Part shown: positions 36,086-43,273 of the stretch, piece by piece
How positions within the stretch are numbered: the stretch's first letter is position 1
Layout of the letters: every line of letters starts with the position of its first letter
Source: a virus
Length of the DNA stretch: 64,000 nt
Virus record (IMG/VR): IMGVR_UViG_3300027141_000003
Coordinates: 45,913-109,912 of that record
Reading direction: 5' to 3' (one strand)
Translations under genes and position numbers: made by a program
Notes under the pieces: generated by a model
Told to the model about the DNA's origin: nothing
What the model saw: only the letters and a program-made list of their open reading frames with translations
Database searches by the model: none

Positions 36086-36927
36086 TAGCATTCCTTCTTT
36101 TCTGCTTTAGATACAAAATCTAAATGATCTTCTATTTCTTTTTTAGTTGGCTCAACCTTTTGGCCATCTTTAAACACTAAGTTTCCTCCATAAATGTCGG
36201 CGTCTATTCTTGCCTGTTCCATTTCGGCCCAACGTTTTGCCCCATACTTAAGCTGGTTAGCAAGCCACTCTTCTGATCCTGCATACGGGTAGATCATAAA
36301 GTTTCTAATAAGATACTTGTTACCTCTAGTAGCTGTTCTAACTCCGTGATAATAAGGCTCTCCAGATGGAAATACCATGATGTCTCCAGCCTCTGGTTTA
36401 TATGCAGGAACAAATTCCCCGTCTACATAAAATTCAATCTCTCCACCTTCATAGTCATCATTGATGTAAACAGTGCATGTTAAGAAAAATTGATTGCCTG
36501 GCATGTCTTTTTCGCTTTGCTTAAAATCTGTATGGTACTGCATTGTTAAATTATTTTTTAAAGCGTCTACATTTGTGTGGTATTTACAGAAAGAAGAAGA
36601 GCCAAGCTTGCAATCTTCTGGAAGATCAATTTTATACTTATCAATATAATCATCAATTGCTAAGTTATAGGCATCATATACTGTTTCTGCGGCCCAATAT
36701 TGCAGATCAAACTCTTCATCTTTACCCAATTGATCTTGAACCCCACCTTTAAATTTTGTGCTGGCATAATTACCGAAAGCACTCCAAGGGGTCCATGGGT
36801 TAAAGTATTTGTCTCCAGTATTGTTTTCTGTAGATTGAATTACTTCAAATATTTTCTTATGATCTGGTAGTAAGTTTTTGTAAACTTCAATTCTAGGATA
36901 TAGTGTTTTTGTTACAAGACTCGACAT
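36085..36927 (-). CDS. 2OG-Fe(II) dioxygenase (array member 4)
   Basis: 280 residues, the longest of the array. Ligands H132-T-D134 and H194, K204 at the 2-oxoglutarate position, and YINDDYEGGEIEF in between. A helical C-terminal extension of about 65 residues carries AEMEQARIDADIYGG. The stop overlaps the start of the next gene as TAATG, and the start overlaps the previous stop by one base, so translation is coupled. Confidence 0.87.
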   Translation of the reverse strand: MSSLVTKTLYPRIEVYKNLLPDHKKIFEVIQSTENNTGDKYFNPWTPWSAFGNYASTKFKGGVQDQLGKDEEFDLQYWAAETVYDAYNLAIDDYIDKYKIDLPEDCKLGSSSFCKYHTNVDALKNNLTMQYHTDFKQSEKDMPGNQFFLTCTVYINDDYEGGEIEFYVDGEFVPAYKPEAGDIMVFPSGEPYYHGVRTATRGNKYLIRNFMIYPYAGSEEWLANQLKYGAKRWAEMEQARIDADIYGGNLVFKDGQKVEPTKKEIEDHLDFVSKAEKKEC

Positions 36928-37595
36928 TATTTGCCTCTTCCCAACTTATCTATTGTCCAGAACCACGGAGAAGTGTATCTGGTGCCTTCTGTAATTATAT
37001 CAACACCGTGAATATAATTTAAATCTCCAGGGAAAAAATAGGCTGCTTTTTTCTTTGGCTTAAAAGCAACTTTTTGTTTAGGGAAATGCAACCTACCACC
37101 TTCGTAGTCTTCATTTAAATAAAAGATTGTTCCTAAGTCATACCAAGGGAAGTTACCTGGCTTGCCAGCATCTGGACCTTCATGTAGCTCTTTGTCGGCA
37201 TGGGGCCATTGCATTGATCCAACTGGCCATCTAACTAGACACGGTCCAGTAGGCGTTACCTCTACATCAAAATGTTCTTCTATAACTGGCTTTAATCTGT
37301 TAATGATTACTTCAAGCATTTCTACTACTTCTGGCCCTGTTTGATCTAAGGACTTCTTCGTAGCTACTCGGTCTTTCCAGACATTATGCTGGTAAATAAT
37401 TGTTCCGTTTTCGTTGTATACATCTTCGCCTGGATCCCAAGTTGTATTATTTTTAGCAAACTCTAGGAGGTAATCACACTCTTCATCTGTTAAAAAATTT
37501 TCAACTTCTACTATATTCTCTGGGCCTGCGCCAAAATATCCAGATGGTGTTATAGACGTTCTGTGATCTCTTATGTCGGAAATGTTTTTATCCAT
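36927..37595 (-). CDS. 2OG-Fe(II) dioxygenase (array member 3)
   Basis: 222 residues. Ligands H132-A-D134 and H196, R206 for 2-oxoglutarate; FYLNEDYEGGRLHFP is the signature. The N-terminal part (VEVENFLTDEECDYLLEFAK) is the typical helix before the catalytic core in prolyl hydroxylase-like proteins. AAAGGA lies upstream of the ATG. The gene follows the unknown protein at 37612 by 16 bases. Confidence 0.87.
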   Translation of the reverse strand: MDKNISDIRDHRTSITPSGYFGAGPENIVEVENFLTDEECDYLLEFAKNNTTWDPGEDVYNENGTIIYQHNVWKDRVATKKSLDQTGPEVVEMLEVIINRLKPVIEEHFDVEVTPTGPCLVRWPVGSMQWPHADKELHEGPDAGKPGNFPWYDLGTIFYLNEDYEGGRLHFPKQKVAFKPKKKAAYFFPGDLNYIHGVDIITEGTRYTSPWFWTIDKLGRGK

Positions 37596-37611
37596 TTATT
37601 ATATCCTTTTC

Positions 37612-38340
37612 TTATTCATACTTTTTGGGAACCCAAGTTTTTTGCTTATAAACTCCATATTTTACTTTTCCTAAACTATCTTCTCTATAAATTTTTGTAT
37701 GTGCTTCGTGGCTATTTGCCATTTCTTGTTCTGTAAACAAGTTAAATTCGGAAGACCAATTTTCTCTTTTGTAGGGGAAAATTTGTGCGTAAGGAGTTCC
37801 TTTTTTAATTATACCCTGAAAAGTATTTTTTATAAAAAACGGGATAAGCCCTGGGGCCCCGTACTTATCACTATCAATTATACCTCCTGTGGTCAAAAAA
37901 GGCAGCTCGAAATGATTTATAGGTTGCATTACAAGGGCGCTATAGCCCTTTGGTAAAGTGAACCCCCAGTCTGGGTACCAATGAAATCCTTGGTTGTAAT
38001 ATCCTTCTGGATAGTGGAATTGACCCATATGAGGCCTGCCTTCACAAAACCCCGCAAAACCTTGCTCTGGCTGAATATAAATACTATCGTTATATTTAGT
38101 AACCGCTACATCACATGGGGTTGTAAACATATATCCTGAAGAAAAAACATCATGTAATGCTGGACAAGATTTAAATCCAGGACCTTTGCTATTGTCTGGT
38201 GGTAAATCTATTACTGCGTCATTTTCATCAGTCCAATATTTGCTTGCATTTAAAAACCAATCTGGAGTAGTTTTTTTTGCTGGAGAAGGCACAGTATTTT
38301 TATCGTTATATGCCCTATTGGAATTAAAAACAATTTTCAT
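37612..38340 (-). CDS. conserved-looking protein of unknown function, possibly DUF6065-like
   Basis: 242 residues without a recognised catalytic motif. Notable parts are KKTTPDWFLNASKYWTDEND, FKSCPALHDVFSSGYMFTTP, YSALVMQPINHFELPF and GTPYAQIFPYKRENW. The late Pro/Gly-rich strands suggest a beta barrel. It shares general plan, length and position with the two following paralogues, but I see only weak direct similarity. Overlap of four bases with the upstream gene places it firmly in the dioxygenase operon, so it may process or hold the same substrate. Confidence 0.7.
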   Translation of the reverse strand: MKIVFNSNRAYNDKNTVPSPAKKTTPDWFLNASKYWTDENDAVIDLPPDNSKGPGFKSCPALHDVFSSGYMFTTPCDVAVTKYNDSIYIQPEQGFAGFCEGRPHMGQFHYPEGYYNQGFHWYPDWGFTLPKGYSALVMQPINHFELPFLTTGGIIDSDKYGAPGLIPFFIKNTFQGIIKKGTPYAQIFPYKRENWSSEFNLFTEQEMANSHEAHTKIYREDSLGKVKYGVYKQKTWVPKKYE

Positions 38341-39059
38341 TTATTTAGATTCTTAACATCTAGCTTAATTGATTTAACTTCATGCTCTCCTAGAGCATTA
38401 CCCATGTAGTCTACGGCATCTCTGTAGTAATCCGTCCACTTACCTTCGGCATTAGCTTTTTCAGCAGCAGCCATTGCTCCCTCAAGAGTAAGAGGGATAT
38501 CTCTTTTTAGAAAAGGAGCATCGTGTCCTTCTCCCAAATTAATTGTAGAATTATTTAATTGAGTAAGAGATATTGGCATTATTGCAATTATAGGATCATT
38601 TGCCTTTATTGTAATTGGTACAAATGGTCTTGTAATTTTCCATGCAACTGGGAGAGGCCCTTCAAAAAAAGATGTAGTTAAAATACTTGTGACTGCGCTG
38701 GCCCCATCTACAAAATGATTAGGAACTGGGAAAGATAAAAGGCTGTAGTCTTTATCCGTTACAAATCTAAGGTTGGTTTTAAAGTTAATTGTTGCGTGTC
38801 CTCTACCAGTTTCACAGTATTTTTCTCCTTCTAAAATTTTTACATTGTCTGGATAGGTGCTTGTTATTCCATCCCACATAAAGGTTATATTTTCAGGAAA
38901 AGACAATCCCCATCCTATTTGATTGCTAAGTGTAATTGGAAAACATCTATATGCATGCTTATGAGCAGTTTCATCCATCCAGTCTCTTTTTGCAGAAAGT
39001 GGTGTTATGTTTGCAGAAAATGAAGATCCTGAAACCTTATAGGCATTTAAATTAATCAT
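38337..39059 (-). CDS. paralogue A of an unknown family (DUF6065-like)
   Basis: 240 residues from the ATG at 39059, which overlaps the previous stop and has a GGGGG/GGGGA stretch upstream. It is clearly related to the next gene: both have an RxWM motif, AY(R/N)CxP(I/L)T(L/I)SN, GWG(L/I)SFP, SILTTSFF/SITSSSFY and a C-terminal YRD(A/G)xDxxGNxxGxHE. The pattern is what I recall for DUF6065, a family without known function. The predicted fold is mostly beta. Confidence 0.7.
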   Translation of the reverse strand: MINLNAYKVSGSSFSANITPLSAKRDWMDETAHKHAYRCFPITLSNQIGWGLSFPENITFMWDGITSTYPDNVKILEGEKYCETGRGHATINFKTNLRFVTDKDYSLLSFPVPNHFVDGASAVTSILTTSFFEGPLPVAWKITRPFVPITIKANDPIIAIMPISLTQLNNSTINLGEGHDAPFLKRDIPLTLEGAMAAAEKANAEGKWTDYYRDAVDYMGNALGEHEVKSIKLDVKNLNK

Positions 39060-39750
39060 TATTTTTTCCCCCTTCAATAACATAAAGACTTATTTTTTTT
39101 GTTTCGTGCTGGCCTACAACATTTCCATATTGGTCTAATCCGTCTCTGTACCAGTTTGTAAATCCATTTTTCGATAAACTAAATTCTTGCATTTTTTTCA
39201 TGTATTCTTCGTCATGTTTTAAATTGGGCACTTCTTTATTGTGCATTGTAATTGATGACTTATTCAATTCGGACAAAGATATCGGAATTATTGATGCTAC
39301 GGGTGTGCCAGCTTTAATGGTAATAACTTTATTTTTAGACAGAACCTTCCATACAACTTGAAGTCCTGCTGTATAAAAAGATGAAGATGTTATTGAAGTA
39401 AGGCATTGAACATCTTCTGCAATTTGATTTGGAACGGGCATAGTTAAAATACTAAAATTTGAATCTGTTTTAAATATTAAATTTGTTGCAAAACATATTA
39501 CTGATTGCCCACGTTCAAAAAAACAATATTCTTCTCCGCTTATTACTTCTATCCCAGACTCATTTCCATTATCATTTAAAACAAATGAAATATCTTTTGG
39601 GAATGATATACCCCATCCAAGTTCATTTGATATAGTCAATGGCGGACAGTTGTATGCATATGGATGAGTTTGCATCCATTCTCTCTGTGGCTTTAATGGA
39701 GATAGTATTGCCTCTAAGCCACCTGTTCTATAGCAATCAAAGTCTATCAA
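39052..39750 (-). CDS. paralogue B of an unknown family (DUF6065-like)
   Basis: 232 residues from a TTG start at 39750, directly after the stop of the dioxygenase gene. It shares most conserved positions with paralogue A, including REWM, AYNCPPLTISNELGWGISFP and a C-terminal NWYRDGLDQYGNVVGQHE. The tandem pair points to a local duplication followed by divergence. Metal-binding or catalytic residues are not obvious. Confidence 0.7.
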   Translation of the reverse strand: MIDFDCYRTGGLEAILSPLKPQREWMQTHPYAYNCPPLTISNELGWGISFPKDISFVLNDNGNESGIEVISGEEYCFFERGQSVICFATNLIFKTDSNFSILTMPVPNQIAEDVQCLTSITSSSFYTAGLQVVWKVLSKNKVITIKAGTPVASIIPISLSELNKSSITMHNKEVPNLKHDEEYMKKMQEFSLSKNGFTNWYRDGLDQYGNVVGQHETKKISLYVIEGGKNND

Positions 39751-40491
39751 CTACATATCCCTTTGTTCGGCAGGCTTAAATCTTTTCCCTTCAACCAAGT
39801 GGTTGTACTCGTAGCTAGCTTCGATTTCTCGATACATTGGAGTATGAGGTGCTTCTTGATAGTCTAACATTGTTACAATTGCATATTTAGTTCCTGATTT
39901 AACTGGCATTGCTGCATGAGAATATATATAAGAAGACGGGAAAAGATATAGGTCTCCAGCTTTAGGTTTTACTGTAACGCCAAGCTTGTCAAAAAATAGC
40001 TCTCCGCCTTCATAATCATCATTGATATACCCTACTGAAGACAATACGCATACGTAAGAATATCCATGATCGGAATGGACATTAAAATGTTGGTTTTTGC
40101 CGTACTTAATAAAATTAAACGACTCCCAATAATTTAACGGAGGAATTTGAAACATTTGCATATAGTCTGCTACTGCCGACATTTGAAGACTTTTTGCTTC
40201 TCTCCAAATTTGCCTTAATTCAATTTCATCTTCAGTAAAATCTTTTGGGTCAACATGAGTTCCATTACCCAGCATTAATGATCCGCCATCGTTTTCTTTA
40301 ATTTTAAAATCCCAAGCATCTCTGTAGTCTTTATTTAATGTATCGTATCCAGTCTGGGCTAGATTCCAATGCTTCTTGCCCTGTGTCTTAGATAGCACTG
40401 ACTCCAGCCTTTGATCTAAATTATATTCTTTTTTAAAAACATCTCTGTATACAACAATTCCAGGATATATTGTTTCTGCATTTGGCAACAT
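39751..40491 (-). CDS. 2OG-Fe(II) dioxygenase (array member 2)
   Basis: 246 residues. Ligands H139-S-D141 and H192, K202 at the 2-oxoglutarate position; GYINDDYEGGELFF between them. It resembles the next upstream dioxygenase closely (both have YPGIxxY near the start, YSHxAxPV around the distal His, and VTMLDY after it), so these two arose by tandem duplication. It starts directly after the stop of that gene. Confidence 0.88.
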   Translation of the reverse strand: MLPNAETIYPGIVVYRDVFKKEYNLDQRLESVLSKTQGKKHWNLAQTGYDTLNKDYRDAWDFKIKENDGGSLMLGNGTHVDPKDFTEDEIELRQIWREAKSLQMSAVADYMQMFQIPPLNYWESFNFIKYGKNQHFNVHSDHGYSYVCVLSSVGYINDDYEGGELFFDKLGVTVKPKAGDLYLFPSSYIYSHAAMPVKSGTKYAIVTMLDYQEAPHTPMYREIEASYEYNHLVEGKRFKPAEQRDM

Positions 40492-41118
40492 TTAATTAAC
40501 CACCTTTTTGTGTTTTCTATCAACATAGTCATCGTATTCTTTTGAATGAGCATCATCATTATAGTCTAACATTGTTACAAAAGAGTACTTCACCCCAGAA
40601 TCCACTGGAAGGGCCACATGAGAATAAATAAAGGAAGACGGGAAAATTATTAAGTCTCCTTCATTAGGCTCTATATGTAAATCGAACTTAGGAAAAAAAA
40701 GACCTCCGCCAGTATAGTCAGAATTAGGATATCCAACTAATGATACGGTAGATTTATAAGACCATCCATCGTCAGCATGCTCTTTAAAAAATTGATTTGG
40801 ATAATACTTTACAACATTTGTCCATTCCCAAAAATCCATTTTAATGCTGTACATTTCACAAAAATCTTCTACTTGATCTTTTTGGCAACTGTATATGTCA
40901 TTGTATATATCTAAATATTCTGGCTTATCGTAAATCTTTAAGTCTTGACAATTTCTATACTCTAAATCTTGATCTTCTAAAGATACCGTTGCAATATCCC
41001 ACTTTAAAATATTATCGTTTACCTTATCTTCAATTCTTTGAATTAAATTTAATTCTTTAGGGAAGGCATTTGGATATTTCCAGATGCCTGGATATAGCTG
41101 TTGTTTGTTATATATCAT
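40492..41118 (-). CDS. 2OG-Fe(II) dioxygenase (array member 1, first gene of the operon)
   Basis: 208 residues. Ligands H114-A-D116 and H167, K177 at the 2-oxoglutarate position. The usual NDDYEGG signature is changed to NSDYTGGGLFFP. The promoter at 41125-41153 puts its -10 box exactly six bases before this ATG, so the operon of eight genes down to 34792 may start with a leaderless mRNA. Sister copy of the downstream dioxygenase. Confidence 0.87.
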   Translation of the reverse strand: MIYNKQQLYPGIWKYPNAFPKELNLIQRIEDKVNDNILKWDIATVSLEDQDLEYRNCQDLKIYDKPEYLDIYNDIYSCQKDQVEDFCEMYSIKMDFWEWTNVVKYYPNQFFKEHADDGWSYKSTVSLVGYPNSDYTGGGLFFPKFDLHIEPNEGDLIIFPSSFIYSHVALPVDSGVKYSFVTMLDYNDDAHSKEYDDYVDRKHKKVVN

Positions 41119-41124
41119 AAATAT

Positions 41125-41153
41125 ATAATATCATTTTAAACAGTCCTAGTCAA
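41125..41153 (-). promoter_or_regulatory. leaderless-type promoter of the dioxygenase operon
   Basis: TTGACT, 17 bases, TATTAT on the minus strand, then six bases and ATG. The -35 box begins a few bases after the stop codon of the repeat/Hint protein and is followed by AG, as in the promoter at 61531-61559. Confidence 0.8.
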
Positions 41154-41157
41154 TAGG

Positions 41158-42750
41158 CTATGCTAGGGTTTTGCAGCCGTTGTAAGCCAGCATTGATTCT
41201 GCTGCTATTAGTCCCCATGGCTCTCTATAAAACAAAAATACCTTGGTTTCTTTTTCAACAACTTCAAGTGATTCAATATTGATAAATTCTTCTATACCAT
41301 CTTTATAAAATACAATTTGATCATTTTCTTTAAGATTTGATGTTGTTGCAAACTGATATCTACCGCCTCTTTTTATTAAAATCTGCTCAACTGTAGACAA
41401 GTCGTTTTTTTCTTCATTGTTTATTCTAATAACAGTAGTATTGGTCTTTTCGTAAATATTAAAGACCGTAGACTCAACATAAGATACGTTGTTCAATGTA
41501 TCTGCTCTCCAGTTCTCTACTAGTTCCAAACAGTTCCTCGTAACTTCGCCTATGCTACAAGCGTCGTCTCCTTCTGGGCTATCGTCAAAGTTTACTGTTA
41601 ACAAAATATCTCCGTTAACGATTTCTTTGGCTTTTTTGTAGCCATTTTTTGTTAAGACATTGGTATCTTCTGGAATACAAAAAGTTGGCGGCGCAAAGAA
41701 TCTAGGTGGAGAAAAGAATCTAGGTGGTGAGAAGAATCCTGGTGGCCCAAAGAATCCTGGTGGCGAGAAGAATCCTGGTGGAGAAAAGAATCTTGGTGGT
41801 GAGAAGAAGCCTGGTGGAGAAAAGAATCTAGGCGGTGAGAAGAATAGGGGAGGTGAGAAAAATAGGGGAGGTGAAAAGAATCTAGGAGGAGCGAAGAATA
41901 GGGGAGGGGCAAAGAATAGAGGTGGAGAAAAGAATCTAGGCGGAGCGAAGAATAGAGGTGGGCTGAAGAATAATGGTGGGCTGAAGAATAATGGTGGGGA
42001 GAAGAATAATGGTGGGGAGAAGAATCTTGGCGGGGCAAAAAAATCAGGTGGGGCAAAGAATAGAGGTGGTGAAAAGAATGTAGGAGGGGAAAAGAATGTT
42101 GTAATTTGATTTGAGGATCTTGGCAAAGACGTTCCATTTGCATTTACTGCAACTACAGAATAAGTTTGAACTGTTCCCATTGTTTCTCTAATGTTAATAG
42201 TTGTTGTTGTACCAGTAACTTCATAAGGAGAAGCTAATCCTCCTGGCTGAGCCGCCGTATCGGTAGATGTAATAATATATTTTGTTAAAGGCTTTCCACC
42301 AGAAGTTGATGCAGACCAAGAAACAACATCCTGACCTCTTAGGTCTTCTGTTGTGTGTCCTGGTCCAGTTGTACTAGAAACTGCAGTTACTGATGCTGGA
42401 GCAGCAGGTATGGTTGTAAATAAAACAGGAGAAGAGGCGGTTGATGCATCTGATTGTCCATTTGCGTTGGTTGCCTTTACAGTTGCCGTTCCTGTTGCAC
42501 CTTGTGGAATACCAACAATTGTAATTGGAGAAGATGCTCCAATATCCGAAAATGTTCCTTGATCAGTTACTAAAGTAGCGGTGTAGCTTACAATTGGTAG
42601 CTGGTTTGGTGGATACTCAAAAGAGATTATAGCTGAAGCATTGTTAAAAGGCCTGTTTGTTCCAACGTCTGTTACAACAACATTTATAGGTGGTATGGGA
42701 AGTTCAAAGTCTCCAGAGAGCTGAGATTTTCTACCAACTTTTTTACCCAT
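41158..42750 (-). CDS. Fn3 - proline-rich hexapeptide repeat - Hint domain protein
   Basis: 530 residues with three parts. Residues 20-215 are two Fn3-like domains (PASVTAVSSTTGPGHTTEDL opens the second). Residues 219-356 are 23 perfect-length hexapeptides FF(S/A/G)PPx. From C358 to the end lies a Hint (hedgehog/intein-type) domain: CIPEDTNVLTKNGYKKAKEI is block A and ATTSNLKENDQIVFY is close to block B. The usual TxxH reads TVEQ, and the usual C-terminal HN reads YN (AYNGC). Hint domains cleave or splice at their Cys; the changed residues make activity uncertain. By position it is a fibre protein and a candidate dioxygenase substrate. Confidence 0.8.
   Translation of the reverse strand: MGKKVGRKSQLSGDFELPIPPINVVVTDVGTNRPFNNASAIISFEYPPNQLPIVSYTATLVTDQGTFSDIGASSPITIVGIPQGATGTATVKATNANGQSDASTASSPVLFTTIPAAPASVTAVSSTTGPGHTTEDLRGQDVVSWSASTSGGKPLTKYIITSTDTAAQPGGLASPYEVTGTTTTINIRETMGTVQTYSVVAVNANGTSLPRSSNQITTFFSPPTFFSPPLFFAPPDFFAPPRFFSPPLFFSPPLFFSPPLFFSPPLFFAPPRFFSPPLFFAPPLFFAPPRFFSPPLFFSPPLFFSPPRFFSPPGFFSPPRFFSPPGFFSPPGFFGPPGFFSPPRFFSPPRFFAPPTFCIPEDTNVLTKNGYKKAKEIVNGDILLTVNFDDSPEGDDACSIGEVTRNCLELVENWRADTLNNVSYVESTVFNIYEKTNTTVIRINNEEKNDLSTVEQILIKRGGRYQFATTSNLKENDQIVFYKDGIEEFINIESLEVVEKETKVFLFYREPWGLIAAESMLAYNGCKTLA
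41683..42096 (-). repeat. 23 tandem 18-bp repeats coding FFxPPx
   Basis: Exactly 414 bases, 23 units of 18. The first two residues are always Phe and the PP pair is invariant. Position 3 is Ser, Ala or once Gly; position 6 varies among Leu, Arg, Gly, Thr and Asp. Synonymous differences between units show an old, drifting array rather than a fresh expansion. The Hint cysteine follows directly as FCIPED, a degenerate next unit. Confidence 0.95.
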
Positions 42751-42763
42751 TTAATTGCCTTTC

Positions 42764-43264
42764 TTAAACAGTTAAGTCACCAAATAGAAGCCAGGTGTTG
42801 GCGTCTCGTTTTAATAGTGTTGCCATTGACCACTGGAATCTTAATTTGTTGCCTGGAGTGTAATTTAAAACTACACCTGCGCCAGCCACAACGGTTGTTT
42901 GGCCTGTTCCAGATTGCAAAATATCTAAAGTTGTTCCTACGGGGAAATTTACAACAGAGTCTGCTGGTATTGTAAAATTATTTGCAACTTGCATTCTAAT
43001 GTCTACAATTGTATCTCTTTGATTTAAGTTATTAAGCGTATGCGGGAAATAATAAGTATTAATTGGGGTTAAAGATTGTACGGCTGTTTTGCTCTGAATT
43101 CCATCTTGAAATACTACAGTTCCGCCTGCAAGATTTAAAGTGCCAGCCAAATTAACTGTTCCAGCTAAGGTTGTTGTTCCTTGAAATCCAGCTCTGTCAT
43201 TCACTGATAAGGACTTGACTTGCAAGTCCTCATCAGTATTGAATTTACCTTTATTGAGGGCCAT
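42764..43264 (-). CDS. small fibre / fibre-tip protein
   Basis: 166 residues. The N-terminal part has short repeated beta units (TTTLAGTVNLAGTLNLAGGT), typical of fibre shafts. The C-terminal part is a compact beta domain (VDIRMQVANNFTIPADSVVN, closing with WLLFGDLTV). It lies between two fibre genes and is probably part of the same adsorption structure. Confidence 0.65.
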   Translation of the reverse strand: MALNKGKFNTDEDLQVKSLSVNDRAGFQGTTTLAGTVNLAGTLNLAGGTVVFQDGIQSKTAVQSLTPINTYYFPHTLNNLNQRDTIVDIRMQVANNFTIPADSVVNFPVGTTLDILQSGTGQTTVVAGAGVVLNYTPGNKLRFQWSMATLLKRDANTWLLFGDLTV

Positions 43265-43273
43265 GGCTTTACC

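Noticed and set aside
41683-42096. CRISPR-like appearance of regular 18-base repeats
   Set aside because: There are no unique spacers; the units are contiguous and keep a protein frame.
41660-42109. A plus-strand open frame with a GGxKN repeat
   Set aside because: It is the antisense reading of the FFxPPx repeat; the minus frame has flanking domains, a stop and operon context, the plus frame has none.
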